Positions 13,009 through 25,900 of a stretch of DNA of 64,000 bases are shown piece after piece. Position 1 is the stretch's first letter. Each line of letters begins with the position of its first letter. The stretch comes from Byssothecium circinans (lineage: Eukaryota > Ascomycota > Dothideomycetes > Pleosporales > Massarinaceae): assembly GCA_010015675.1 (NCBI GenBank), contig ML976982.1:1269184-1333183 (forward strand), in the 5' to 3' direction. The position numbers and the translations under genes were made by a program. The notes under the pieces were generated by a model that did no database searches, was not told the DNA's origin, and saw only the letters and a list, made by a program, of their open reading frames with translations.

Positions 13009-15790
13009 GTCTGGATTCTTGTGAGCGAGAAGCCCGCTGCCTCGCGCCACAAGCAAGAAGACTCGTTTCGACCCCTTTGCCATGTTGCGACGGCAAACTC
13101 AATCGATCCTTGAGAAAGTTACATACGACCCCGATACCCCAACATCCTTGCCTGCGAACGACTTTTCCCGCGTGTTTACCTTCAATCTTCTTCTTCCCTT
13201 TCCCGGCCTTTATTCGACATGTCCTTCGGGCAGAAATGGCGTTTTAGTTTTGCAGTCTGCTCTTCTTGTGGGTCTTTGGCATATACCACTTTAACTATCC
13301 CGTTCTCATGATTAATTACGGCCGGGCAATCATCTTTGTTGAAATTTTTGGGCTTCACGATGGGTGGGCGGAATGGGTGGGATGGGATCTACTCTACTGT
13401 TGGGAAATATGGACTTTTTTTTCTCAATTGCTTGGTTGCTTGATATTATTGTAGAGCGCGATATATCACCTTGGCACTTGCTGCAAATACTATCATGTCA
13501 TTGTTCAATCGTTCAGGTGTTCAGGTTGTTTGTGTTCATGTGGTCTGTGGGATATATTTATACAAGAAAGTGTCAAGAGACTAGCCGGCATGGCTTGGAT
13601 AAAGATCCTATCTACGGCAAATTTGCTGCAGCTCGGTTTGCTGTGGCTGGCGGCTGGCGTGCGACGTCAGTGTGCGTAACTCTTTCTTGGAAGTTGGGAC
13701 CAATTTCGCGGTCCTTCTTTTATATCGGCCCTGGGACCTGGGCGTTTGCGCCTTGAGAGCTTGGGAGGAAGTTGGGGCCGGGGCTGGGGCCGGGACGGAG
13801 GTGGACGCTGAGGCTGGAGGAGTCAGGACGTGCTGGTGTTGATCGCATTTTATGTGCCACTATGCCAATGTGCTAGATACTGTGCTTTTCACAGGCATTG
13901 CATCCGAACTTCGAAGGAGGCTTCCTGCTGCGGCGAAGGCTATTGTTCATAGCGGCGCAAGTATTTCCTTAGTGCACGGCGGGTGTTTGTATTGCCTTTT
14001 ACCATCTATATTATAGGATGAAGTGAGATCGGATGGGATGGGATGAGATAGATCTAAGAGAGGACACATCCATGGATGCAAGTTCGTTCCATCACATGAC
14101 AAGTTCCTCTCTGGAACCTCGATAAACGACAACAATCAACCAGAGCCACGGTCGCGAGTCTTTTACAGATTACCCGCCGCACGACGCACGTCGTCGCCGT
14201 CCCAATAACAATCTCACCCACAAAATTACGATTCCCATGAGGTAAAAAAAATTCGACACATCCCTACCTATACCACCTCGACTGTCCCTACAAATACCCC
14301 TACCGCCCAGCGTCCGTCGCTATTTCCCCTCCGGGCAGTCGCCCCCGGGCATTGATCGCGCCTCTCTCCACCCGTGTCGATAGCACCTTGTAATCTTCAC
14401 AAGTGATCGCGTTTTAGGCCTAGTGCCTGAGGACGTTATTTCAGAGCACGCAGAGTTACTGGATTGGGGTGGCGCGGTGCCGAGGCTTCAGGCGCGGGAG
14501 CTGGGTGTGGGGTGTGATTGGTGGAGGATGCGCAGGGTAGGATTGTGTAATTTGTTGTGTGGGATGCGGCGATCTGGTGAAGGGTGGGAAGGGATGGGTT
14601 GTCCAATTTGTTGGGTTATGGAGGGGGGGGAGAAAGGGGGGTTACGCAGCGGTGGATGTGATTAGAAGAGTTGGTAGGCGCTGAGGTGAGTGTAACTGCA
14701 TAAAGGGCAACGGAGAGTGAGGAGGTTTCACATTCGAACCTGCGTGAAGATCTTGTCTTGAAGTCGCAGGTAATTGCAGTCGAGTCCGAGATTTCCGAGG
14801 TACCTTCTTTGAAGAACAGAATAATAGGGTAGTATTTATCCGCGTGAGAGGGAGGACAGATCGACGAGGGTGTGCTTGGGATTGTTCTTTTTCTTGGGGA
14901 ACCATGGCATTGTTCAATGTTTTACATTGGGATTTGCATGGGCCTTCGCTGTGCCTCTCGCCGCCTCCTATGGTGGAAGGATGGGAGAGGGAGGGAAGGA
15001 GTGGCGTGGACACTCCGCCTCTACTTTCCTGTCGCTCGGTGCTGATGCTCAATCGATAGTCGTGCCTCTGGAACTACTGAAACCTGTAACGATGAGAAAA
15101 ATTCCTCTCACGCGACTCTGGTCCAGCGGATGACGGTACGGTAATTTCCACGATGACAGATGACAGACAGAAGAATCCTGGGGAAGCTAGACGAGGGCTC
15201 GGCGAAGCAGCCAGGGGCAACCCGGCGGCGTGCCCCTTGCAGTGCAGTGTCTGACGGAGCGTTGGATGGAAAGGAAGGGCTGCATGTCATGCACACTTGG
15301 GGCTTGAGGAGAATATGAGAAGCGACGGCGAGCCGCATGGAGAACGCAGTTGCACGACCGTTGGCCTGGCTGTTGGCCGCCTGGAATGCTGCGGCATCAC
15401 CACGGCCGCCTCTGAGTCCTTATCAGCCGTCACTGCGGCCCTGCCTATCAGCGAGCGACTCGAGCAGCTATTTTGACTCCGGTTATTTCGGGCCCGCTTC
15501 TGCCGCAGTGCTACTGTTCCTCGATCAGCATAAACGCACGCCCAACTGCGCAGGGCCCGAGCGTGACTGGCCGACCCAAATTGCGCTCTTGGGACCGTTC
15601 TGCCTGTTCTGCCGCAGACAGGGACAAGCCCCAAAAGCACAAGGCCCGCTGCACTTGTGACGCTCCACCAACGGCCGATTGCTCCTCCTACTTAGCCACG
15701 GCCCTCTCCCTACCACGACGCGCCCTTCTTTCCCTGTCGCTCCTTTAGCCTCTGTTTCTTTCGTTGTTTTACACCCACACTCGCTTTAAT
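13009..15790. other. Intergenic, no gene seen
   Basis: About 2.8 kb. It holds the RasGEF 3' UTR and then mixed sequence with short G-rich runs (14.5-14.65 kb). The final 400 bases are CT-rich and lead into the GH16 gene, so they are probably its promoter and leader. Open frames here lack coding character. Confidence 0.55.
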
Positions 15791-17051
15791 ATGTACAACA
15801 TGTGGAGACTTCGCGATGCCGTGGGCGCAATGCCCTGGCTGATACTGGCCATGTCTCGCTTGAGTGAGTGCACCACCTGTCGCTTGCGCCTGCCGACGCC
15901 TCTAAACAACCTCGAAAGTTTGTGCTAACGTCTGCTTGCGCGACAGCCAGCGCGGAATGCGAGTGCGGATACTCGCTCAACAAGACCACCGACGCGAACT
16001 ACCAAGTCTTCTACGACCTAATCGAAAACGACTTCCTCCACACCAAGGGCAACAATGTCACAGAGTTCGGGTGGCGGCCGCAGGAATACAACATGACGTC
16101 CAAGGCAGCATTCGGCCCATACGGCAAGGAGATGGAGGTCGGTAATGTCGAGCTCAACCCGTTGAAGGACCCGCAGAGCTGGACAGGCGAGAGCGAAAAA
16201 GGCGGCGATGCAGGACTCAGGCTATGGGTGCGCGGCGACCATTCGCATGGCTTTGTCCCCAGTGCAGAGGTCTCAAGTGTACGGAGAGACCTGATGTATG
16301 GTAGCTACCGTGCGAGCATGAAGATGGGCACGGGTGGAACCTGTGGGGCTTGGTATTGGGTATGAAACAGCAGATCGGACTTTGACGCCTATCAAACTAA
16401 CATGGCGCGCAGTATCTCTCCAATGCAATGGAGATCGACATGGAGCTGCTCACCAAGGACTTCAACGGCACACAGGGCGCAGTCAACCTCGTACTCCAAT
16501 CCGAGCAATCCGCAGCCAACCGAAACGCCGCGGGCACGAACACGTTCAAAGTACACCACCTCGATTTCAGGCCCGACCAGGACTTCCACGAGTACCGCTA
16601 TGACTGGAGCCCTGGGAAAGTCACCTTCTTTGTCGATGGCAAGGCTCTGTACACCACAACAGAAAATGTGCCTAATCAGGGTGGTCCCATGATGATGACG
16701 CATTGGAGCACGGGGAACCCGCTCTGGTCTGCTGGCCCGCCGGACAAGGACACCGCCCTCACCGTCTCGTATGCAAAGGCGTACTTCAACTCGTCCGACA
16801 CGGCGCGCACAGACGCCTACAAGAAGAAGTGCCCTACCTTTGACCCGGCAAAGGTCTGCCAGATCCCAGAGCAGACCACGCCACCCAACGGGGCGAATGC
16901 GAAGACATATTTTTTCTCGCAAGATGGAGGGCAAAAGACGCCGGGCCAGACGACATATAAGCTTACAAGCGGCGCTTCGAGTCTTGCAAGTGTTTCGTCG
17001 TCAATATACGTCTCGATATTTGTCGCCTTCTTCAGCTGGGCGTTAATATAA
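15791..17051 (+). CDS. GPI-anchored glycoside hydrolase family 16 protein
   Basis: Three exons (15791-15863, 15947-16359, 16413-17051) give 374 aa. The N-terminus holds a hydrophobic signal segment (MPWLILAMSRL). The mature part begins ECECGYSLN. The catalytic strand of GH16 is AMEIDMELL, matching the ExDx(x)E signature, with E as nucleophile and acid/base. Around it lie GTCGAWYWYLSNAMEID (created precisely by the second splice), FHEYRYDWSPGKVTFFVDG and MMMTHWSTGNPLW. The C-terminus has a Ser-rich stretch and the hydrophobic tail YVSIFVAFFSWALI, a GPI-attachment signal. Such enzymes cut or transglycosylate beta-1,3/1,4-glucans at the cell surface, so a wall-remodelling role is likely. It is distinguishable from Crh enzymes, which usually carry DEIDxE and a chitin-binding module. 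The substrate cannot be fixed from sequence alone. Confidence 0.9.
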
Positions 17052-20031
17052 GACTTGCGAGCGTCCAACTTTCTTCAAACACAGTTTTTGATAGCGACTT
17101 TAATCCGCGGATTCTTCGCAAGACGGCATCTCACATGCATGCACAGCAATATTTCCTTTTTCTCTACCACACCGAGCGAAATCGCATCATCACGAGCGCA
17201 TTCACGAGGGCACCACGGCGTTTTCCTTTGATCTTCCGTCGACCCTTCTCCCTGCTGGACCTTTTCTACTTTTCTTCTTCTTCTTTTTCTTGGTCTACCC
17301 GGTTTTACACATACAATATGCTGTTTAGTATCTCACGGCTTCTTGTATATACCGTTTTGTATGGCTTGCTTCGGCCTGCCGACTTTTCTTCCTCTTCTCG
17401 TCTTTTCTCTTTCTGGTCCAGCACGGCTTTTTGCTTCTTCTCTTTACTTTACTTTTAGTTTACTTCTTGCGGATAAAGAGAGCTCGATTTCTCGATCGCT
17501 TTTTATTATTGGGGATGGAGGTGCTCAGGAGGAGCTTTTCACGATTGATGGATGGTTTGATGGGTTTTCGCGAGGGGGTTTTGGGGCAGTTCTTGATACC
17601 ACTTGTCGTTGTTCGGTGCTTTTGTGGTCGTTAGGATGGGATAGCAGTGAGGCGCCCTGATGGAGGGAGGGTTGGGACTGCGGTTGTGCATGGATGGCCA
17701 CCATTCCAGTGTCTGAAGACGAGATATGATGGAAGCGCCCCGCCTCGCCTCGCATCTGCTACTGTAGCATGCATCTGTGGTTTGGTTCCTGCCAAGCTTT
17801 GAGGCTTGAGGTCGAGGTTGAGGTTAAGGTTGGATACACCACTACCCACCTACTTACCTAGCATATCAGTCGCGTGCCCTCGGGGCTTCGCTCTGAGTTG
17901 GCTTGCAATGGAATGGAATTGCAAAGTCAGAGTCGTCTCTGTGATGCATGTATATTGTATGGTGGTAGAGTGAGGTGTATGCGCAAATAGCGATACTAGT
18001 CCTGATACTGATACTAATTCCAAAAGTTTACTACGTACTTTTCCAAAGACGGTCTCGTGTCTCTTCCTACCTGCCTTTCTTGTTTTCTGATCTGATCTCA
18101 TGCGTCAGTCGCAGTGTATCCCGTCACACGCGTCAGCTCCGCTCCGCTCCATGTTAGCCCTGCTGAACACCAACAAAGCAAGGAAAGAGGGTTGCACTGA
18201 AATGTGTTCTAGCTACCAGGCGGGGACTTGGGCATGAAGACGAACACGATACGATAATGACTGTAAGTTAGTAATACGGGGGAGTCGGGACCACTACTGC
18301 GCTATGTATCGAGATTCGTTCCCCCTCTAGCCTCTAGGTATTCAAGCGAGATGAGATGACCATGAGATGAGATGACCGGTCTGCCATGGCTAGTGGGTAG
18401 GTGCGGCGACTATTAACTATTGACTATTGGATAAGTAAGCATCAAATACCTCTCCATGTCAATTCTATTTTTGGGAGTTTACCAATTCCCGATAATGACA
18501 GGTTTGTATAGGGTACCTAGGCCCGGGAGGGTGGCGGTACATGTGGGTTGGGATGATCTGGTGGTGGTGGCGCGGGAGAGTGTGGAAGGTTTACCTAGGT
18601 CCTAGGGTAGTTTTTTGTCTTTTATATATCTAGGATAACTTTTGGGGGAGGTTTCGAGGTCTGGGTAGCTGACTGGTGATGGCGAGTGGATAGAACCCTG
18701 CACTGCATTTGCGTTTCCGACTTGCGGTGTGTGTGCCGTTTTTGCAATTCGTATTTTTCTATTGTTTTTGTTCAAGTATGTACTGTACCTATATCGACAT
18801 GGCAGCGTATTCGCGGGTGTTCTTCCTAAATAGCGCCGGCGACGCGACGACGTTGTATGTGGGGTGGGCCATATGACTACTATCGTTTCTAGCTCCAGCT
18901 CCGCAGGCACATCTTTCTTCATCCCCCACCCCCTCTCACACACACTCTCTCTTTCCCCCCACCCTCTTGTGGGGGTACTGTTTGTTGGCTTGTGAAACGA
19001 AGCGATGGAAGGGGGAGCTTGTTATTGTGCCCTCCTCCATGGACCTTTCCCTCTCTTTCGATCGACCTAACCTGAGCTGTGGGCAATGAGATGGAGTATC
19101 TTTGGCATCGCGTGCGTGCTCCACGCGTTGCGCCAACAGGGAAATACGTCGAACATTGAACGAAGCAATAGGTAGTGAGGCTTACTAGTTCCTTTGGCGG
19201 AATAGGTGCCTACTAGAGTCACTTAAGAATTTGCGTGGACAGCGATGGCATTAGATGGAGAAACGGATAGGTGACGACGATGGCATGACGCCGTATTTCC
19301 TCGCCTCAAAGATGCTATTCGATCCCTCGGAATCAGCCAAAGAGCGTTGAGATAGGAAAGTGGATGTATCGCTGTGGCAACCGCTACGGAAAGGGTATGG
19401 CAAGAGCAGCGTGGGTGTAGTTCAATTGGCTGCACTTGGGAACAGTTAACAATGGGAGAGAATTGATATTAAAAAGATCTGGGAGGGTTGCTACTACGAT
19501 TTGTTCGGTAGCGTGGTGCCGGTGGGTGACACATTCCGTACGTCCCTTACTCGGTATCGTCACTTCCTTCGTGGACGCGTCAAGAAAGCAGTCCCTCCCT
19601 CACGCTCGATTCTTGTTTACCCTTCTTCTCCCCAAGGGCCGAGACAGCACCATACAACCCACACACTCCTTTACCCCACGCTCGTTTATGCTACACCTCT
19701 TACTCTTCCCTCATTAGCGGGTCGCACTCTTTTGGCACTTTCCTTTGTACGCAAAGCGACTCGAGTAGTTCTTCGCCCAGCGTCGCGCAGAAAAAGCTTA
19801 TTTGCTTCGTGCGATTACTTCCTACGGCACCGTTACCTGGAAATATCTCGGAGAGCACATCGCAGGCCAATCACTACGACGTACCCGGTTGCACGACAGC
19901 ACCGCGGACATTGACTGAAGAAAACACCTATGCCCGCCGCCTCCTGGATGCGAGAGTCGAGTGCAGCTTTACTCGGGCATTGCCTCTATCGCGTATAACG
20001 CACAGAGACAGCATATCACATACAGCCCGAC
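17052..20031. other. Intergenic, no gene seen
   Basis: About 3 kb. The first 450 bases are T-rich and fit a GH16 3' UTR. An imperfect repeat of gagatgagatgacc occurs at 18340-18380. 18.4-18.6 kb is AT- then G-rich. The 400 bases before 20031 are CT-rich and probably drive the next gene. No coding frame was supported. Confidence 0.5.
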
Positions 20032-20964
20032 ATGTATCTACCAAAACTGGCCCTGGTGGTCCTCGCTCTCTCGACACTGGCTTCGGCCATGCAATTCGCT
20101 GAGTTGCTGCGCTTCACTTCTTCATCGGTGTTGTCGGCTGCGACGCCGGGGTTGGTACCATGTTCACATTCTCCGAAGCCGACGTCCGCGGCTATGTCGT
20201 GGTTCGAGAAGCTTGAGTAAGTTTACTGGGACTGATGAGCCGAGTGTACTCGTGACGAAACAGCATACTGACGAAAGGTACACAGAATGCGTCAAGCACC
20301 AGCTCCCGCTCCCGCTCCACCTGCTCCCGTTCCTGTACCACCCGCCAATCCAGCAGCTCCAGTACCAAACGCAGACCCCGCCGTCCCAGTTCCACCCGCC
20401 AATCCAGCAGTCCCGAATGCAAACCCGGCCGTCGCTCCCGCACCTGTCAATCCAGCACCTGTCAATCCACTTCCTGTCGATCCAGCTCCTGCCAATCCAG
20501 CTCCTGTCAATCCAGCTCCTGTCAATCCAGCTCCTGTCAATCCAGCTCCTGTCAATCCAGCTCCAGCGCCAGCCGTCCCTCCCGCAGTAGCCCCAGCCGC
20601 TCCTGTTGCCAATCCTGTTGCACCCGTTGCTCCAGCAAACCCTCCAGCCGTACCCCCACCGCCTGGCGTCCCTGCCGCTGGCGCGAATCCCTCGGTTTCC
20701 ATCTCAGTAACCGTTCAATGGGTTGAAACATGGATTGCAGGATCACAGACTTGGGTACCGACGACTGCGACTTTGATGTTCAAGATGATGGGTGAGACGA
20801 CTGCGCCGGCGCCGGGCAGTGGGGTTATGGGGATGGGGACTTTGACGGGAAAGGTCGGTATTACGAGGACGATAATTAAAGGCGCGGCGGAGACGAGAGG
20901 TGTGGAGAGGCTGGCTGTGGGAATGGGCGTGGTGGCGGGTCTCGTAGCGGGAGGGTTGGTCTGA
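20032..20964 (+). CDS. Secreted proline-rich GPI-anchored wall protein
   Basis: Two exons (20032-20216, 20286-20964; intron 20217-20285 with GTAAGT donor) give 287 aa. A signal peptide (MYLPKLALVVLALSTLASA) is followed by about 45 residues with Cys, a Pro/Ala/Asn-rich domain of about 120 residues, and then a folded-looking segment with VQWVETWIAGSQTWVPTTATL. It ends with the hydrophobic tail VGMGVVAGLVAGGLV, a GPI signal. The Pro domain contains eight exact or near-exact APVNP pentapeptides. The TW..G..TWVP.T segment occurs in many fungal GPI proteins of unknown role. The acceptor at 20285 was chosen because it alone joins to the long Pro frame; other nearby AGs lead to a frame that stops. 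A structural wall or surface role is an inference. Confidence 0.72.
20440..20559 (+). repeat. 15-bp coding tandem repeat
   Basis: Eight consecutive 15-nt units (consensus gctcctgtcaatcca) encode the pentapeptide APVNP inside the Pro-rich wall protein. Units 5-8 are nearly identical at DNA level, which suggests recent slippage or unequal exchange. Copy number may vary between strains. Confidence 0.9.
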
Positions 20965-22036
20965 GTGAGAAGAGAAATCGAGGTACTTGGACATGCGTGG
21001 GAAAGCAATTGATGATGGGGAGAGTTCTGGATACGACGGAAAGCAGAATTTTCAGGAATATGGAATTGAAAGGCGAAGAGATGGAACCGCCATAAAGTTT
21101 CGCATACTTCAACGCGTAGGATCTATTGGGGTACATGTTATGAGAAGGAACGGATAAGAGAACGGTTACGAGTTGCATAATACCCCATTATGCTTTCCCT
21201 TGAGTTTCGATTCCTGATCGTGGATTGAACTGGAAAATTCTGCGTTCGCAGAAACCATGTTTTAGAACGTCTTGCAATCGCAGTGCGATTCCTCGCGCGG
21301 GCGAGGAGAGGGCATAGGTTTTGGACGTACCTTTACTCTGAGAACACAGCACCCTCGAATACTTCGATAGAAGAAACTCAGCATATTTTCCCACATGCAT
21401 TGAAGGAGGAAGTGCTGGACAACATTTCGGAATTCCCGGTCAGCTCAGCTCAGAATCAGCCTGGGCCTCAGAGCTGTGACGTGGTTATGGTCGTATCATC
21501 CCGACTTATCTCCAGGACATCAAAAAATCGCACGTCGGTACGTACCGATATCATGTTTCGATCCTTTTTTATTATTTCTCAGGTCCGGGTGGGACGACTT
21601 TATAGTGGAGCTTTGCAGGTTTTCTCGAATGGCACAAGGCTGATAAGCGCATGGACCGCTTTCCCGGGTGAGATCGGACCACGGGTGCGGTCGGACCTCA
21701 CTCACACCACCACCGCGGATGGCAAACAACGTGATGCGTGATGTTTCAATAAAGAATATTTTTCAAGGGATAAGTACACTGTATATAAGGGGAGGATTAT
21801 GCGGCTGAGAATTTAATTTACATGCATGCAATCTGCTAGATTCAATCTATCACCGTTGAGATTAACGCAGCGACTTACTTGAACGCGACCTCATTCACCA
21901 TCAGAAAGTTTCTTCGAAAACTTCTTTGGAAAATCGTTCTCGACACCACACTGCTACTTTTTATATTGAGTGCAGCTTGGCGGAGAAATCGAATACGAGA
22001 AAAAGACAGAAGGAAGAATAAGAAGGCGACTACCAC
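20965..22036. other. Intergenic, no gene seen
   Basis: About 1.1 kb between two plus-strand genes. A 152-codon frame at 21283-21741 has no recognisable features and no clear promoter; it was not accepted as a gene. 21740-21870 is AT-rich. Confidence 0.5.
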
Positions 22037-22975
22037 ATGGCGACTTGGGCGATGTACTTCCATCCCACAACCACCACCGATACCATGGTACCAACCAACA
22101 ACGTCGAGATGCACCATCAAATCGCATCATCAACAATATACCCAACGCCCACATTCGCGACTCCATCTCCCACTTTCCAAGCCAAACTCCTCGCCCCACC
22201 GCTCAACAAAACCACCACCGTCTCATCACCACCATCGCACGACACATCCGACGCAATGGCCATCGACCACCCCCCGCCCAACCCCCAAACAATCTCCCTC
22301 TTCTTCCGCCTCCCCGCCGAACTCCGCAATAAAATATACACCGCACTCCTCTGCCCCAACTACGTCCCCCTAAAAACCCTCACCAAATCTACCGACCACG
22401 ACCACACCCACACAACCTCCCCACCCCCGCTCCACCCCTCCATCCTGAGTACATGCCGTCTCATCGCCGCCGAAGCCTCCCCGCTCCTCTACACGCACAA
22501 CACATTCCACGCCCACCCCTCGCTCCTCACTTCCTTACCGCACTACTACACCTCTCCCTCATCCCTGCCGGTCTGCCACCCGGACCCGCTGCGCTTGATC
22601 ACGCGCTGGCAGTTGAGTCTACGCTTGGATACGGACGCTATGTTCACTGCGAAGCAGGCCGCGAGGGCGTTCTCGGGCGCGGAGTACTTGGAGGTGCGGG
22701 TCTGGCAGGCGCAGTTTGAGGGGTGTGGGTTAGGGGCTTTGAGGCTGCTTGTGGGGGTTAGGGGGGTGAGGGTCGCGAGGGTGCTGGGGGTGGAGGGCGG
22801 GGTGGGGGAGTGGTTGGAGGGGGTTATGATGGGTCCCGGGGAGGGGGAGGGTGGGGTAGAGGGGGAAGGGGAGATGGGGTGTATGGTGGCGAAGGGGGAG
22901 GAGGAGAGGTTGAGGGAGCTGCGGATTGAGGGGGAGGTGTTTGGGTGGGGAGTTGATTTTTGGCGGTTTAGATAG
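22037..22975 (+). CDS. F-box-like / 2EXR-type fungal protein
   Basis: Single-exon frame of 312 aa. After a low-complexity Thr/Pro-rich N-terminus (1-85) comes FFRLPAELRNKIYTALL, the F-box-like LPxELRxxIY motif of the large fungal family often labelled 2EXR or F-box-like. SILSTCRLIAAEASPLLYTHNTF (about 140-163) is the second family hallmark. The C-terminal third is Gly/Glu-rich and encoded by G-rich DNA. Members are numerous and mostly uncharacterised. A role as substrate adaptor of an SCF ubiquitin ligase is possible but not shown. ATG 22037 is the first in frame; ATG 22082 and 22106 are alternatives. Confidence 0.72.
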   Translation: MATWAMYFHPTTTTDTMVPTNNVEMHHQIASSTIYPTPTFATPSPTFQAKLLAPPLNKTTTVSSPPSHDTSDAMAIDHPPPNPQTISLFFRLPAELRNKIYTALLCPNYVPLKTLTKSTDHDHTHTTSPPPLHPSILSTCRLIAAEASPLLYTHNTFHAHPSLLTSLPHYYTSPSSLPVCHPDPLRLITRWQLSLRLDTDAMFTAKQAARAFSGAEYLEVRVWQAQFEGCGLGALRLLVGVRGVRVARVLGVEGGVGEWLEGVMMGPGEGEGGVEGEGEMGCMVAKGEEERLRELRIEGEVFGWGVDFWRFR

Positions 22976-25900
22976 GAGAAGAGGAGGGATGAGATGGGGG
23001 AGGGAAGGAAAGGGAAGGAAAAGAAGGGGTGGTTTGGGTGACTTGGTAACTCCGCTTTTGTAGAAAGTATTATTTGGTTCATCGATTGCTCTGCTCTTCT
23101 CTGCTCTTTTTTCCCCTCTACACGTGGCGTCAAAAGGCGAACTTGTTTTGATTACTAAAGTGCGACGACTCGGGGTGAGACAAGTAGTCTTCAACCTCAA
23201 ACTTAAAACATTTTGTTAAACGTGGACATAGCAAAGACAGCAGACTCACTAACCGCTGTATAACCAAGGAGACATCTATGCATTTTACTAGCTTCGCTCA
23301 TGAAATACGAAAGTAGGAACAGTAAAGTGTATATATTAAATACAAGCTTCCCTCCACGTGCTTGAGACCTTAGCAGATCTTCTTAAGTACCTCACAGTTA
23401 CGATCAACCCCTTCGTCGACCCTACCATTTCCTAGTATAGCCATCCACTAAGGATATCTAGAAACCTTTTCCTATTGACTACAATCCTTTCTCGTTTATT
23501 TCCTACACTAGTACCAGCTACTACCATCTATAATCCTTTTACTTTTCATGAGTTTACGTAACACCAAGCACGATAACTCGTCGCCTTACTCTCACGCAAG
23601 GGATCTTTTCTAGTCGCCTTTACATGCTTCTCGTGCCCTGGAGCTATATCTGCAGCTATTTAACCCTATTAAGTTTAAGCCGTCATATCGTGGGTCTTAT
23701 GGCTGCTAATCTTGTCCGGCTTAATATTGACTCCAGCGCTACCTTTTAAAATGAGATAGATAACGAATCCGAAGAGTTGTTCGATTGGTCCAGTAGTATG
23801 GTCCAGCCACCTTCTTCAAGTACAACATTCAGTATTCGCCTCCGCTTACATGCGCTTCACAGTCCCAACGCCCAAGCAACTCCAGCCAGATCTATGTATA
23901 TTGATGGCAACACGCATAACGTTGTTATCTTTCACACTAATATTAATCCTATCCTATATCCCCGTCACGAGCTCAGACTTTATGTTCTCGTTATTGTTGC
24001 TAGTATCAAGTATTTATTATCTCATCTCTCTTCTTAAATCTAATAACTTGACTGCGAAAAATTGTAGACCTAAATGTAGCTTATTTTATTATATATCTTC
24101 AGTTATTCTATAGATTAATTCGGGTTGGTTTTATATAGCTATCTTAATCTAACTTTCTAACTTTTTTGTTGTACTATGGTATCTTGACTAGGCGTAAGAG
24201 TTAGACTTCCAAACTTCCCTAATTTATGCTCAGAGGACTGTAGAGTTGCGTGGTTCATGTTAGTACGGTAGTACGGTGGTATGGTTGCTATGACGAAGTG
24301 GAAGATGAGTGGTGATGTTGTAGTTGAACCTGGAGAATGGAGCAAGCGGGGGAGAGTGTTGCTGGGATCCTGAGTTTGCTAGCTAGGTAGGGCTTCTGAC
24401 CTTGAAGGATGGAATGCTGAATGGATTGTTGGCTGAGGAGAAAGAATAGAAGAACGATATAGAAACTCCCAATCCAACCAAACTCCCCTCTACCTACCAG
24501 TAACTCTTCATTCTTGTACCTACATGTGTACATGAACGCGTCTTCATCGCCTCACTCCTCGTTCGCACTTCCCTCCCATCTCATCCTATCCTAATACATC
24601 ACACTGTCCCCCATCTCATCTCATCGCAATACATCACACATCACACCACCTCTCTACAACGCTCCCGAAAAGGAAACTCTATCCTGCACCGGTTCATTTC
24701 ACCCCATTCCAAGATTTCCCAGAAGACCCACATGTGCTGTGCTGTACTGAATTTATAGTACCCGACGCCCGCTTAGGTATCCCGGACCCAATGCCGTGTA
24801 TGCATGTACTTGGCAACCGCGTTGGGTTTACTTTGGTGGCTGGGAATAATAGGAACGGATACGTACAGTATGCGGCGGGTACCTGAACATCAATCAGCGA
24901 CCGCCACCTCTCATTCCATGGCTACCCTTGCACGTTTCCTTGCACACGCAAGCAAGACGCACCACCAACCAACGAACAACAAACACCAGAGAGGAAGAAA
25001 TATCTTTCTTCTGTATTTATCCGCATTTGCAGACCAATCATAAAACAGAATCTCCTAATACTTTTCTTTTGCCCCGGTTTTCTCTTTTTTCCTCATTATG
25101 TTGCCATCTTGGTTTGGGTATGAAATGTGGATTCTATGTGTCACTAGTCGGCTCTGCTGGGAAGCCTCACCTCACCTCGCCTTGTTCACTTCACCGCACC
25201 ACACCGCACCGCACCGCACCGCACCGAATCAGCAGCACTACCGTTCTCCCCGATGCAAGCTGCAGCATGCTGGGAGTTTTCGTTGTTCAGACGTCGGCGT
25301 GCGGAGTTCAGAGTGCAGAGTAGGGTGGGTACTGTGGATACCGTGGGTACTGGCCCAGAACCCGACAATCTGAGCAGGATTTCTTCAACTAGGTACAGGG
25401 TTAGGGTAGACTCGGTGGAGGGGGTGAGTGAGTGGGGTGGGTATTTATGCATGCATGTGGAGATGTGTCGGCGGCGGCGGTGATCGCAGTCATCTTCATC
25501 TTATCTGATGCGATGGAGTGCGCAGATGCGGACGTGAATGCATCTGCAGATAAAAGTGCAGTTGCAGAAAGGTAGGCGTAGGCGTAGGCGTGCCCAGGTC
25601 CTCAGCGTCAGCGTCAGCGTTAGGTTTACGTTCAGGTTCCAATATGCTAGTAATAGCAGCGCGAAAAAATATGATGCGTGTTTCGCAATATCTCCCAATA
25701 ACTCGCGATATTATAAAAAAACCTATTCAATAGCACAACGGCGCGATCCCGCCTACGATCGCGCAATCGCGCAATTGAAAAATCAATAATCGTCCGCAGG
25801 TCCTGACATACCTCACTCAATAATAATGATACCTAGATACGTAACTACTGCTCTTGATGTTAGCTGATGCCAGTGGTGTGGATGGACGCGACTTCATACT

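Noticed and set aside
14720..14760. tRNA B-box-like word (GGTTCGAA on the minus strand)
   Set aside because: The following bases do not complete the B box, and no A box or cloverleaf could be drawn.
21283..21741. 152-codon plus-strand open frame
   Set aside because: No signal peptide, domain or splice context; composition and position fit random sequence in an intergenic region.
25190..25230. (caccg)n and neighbouring direct repeats as a CRISPR-like array
   Set aside because: Simple microsatellite without spacers, in a eukaryotic genome.
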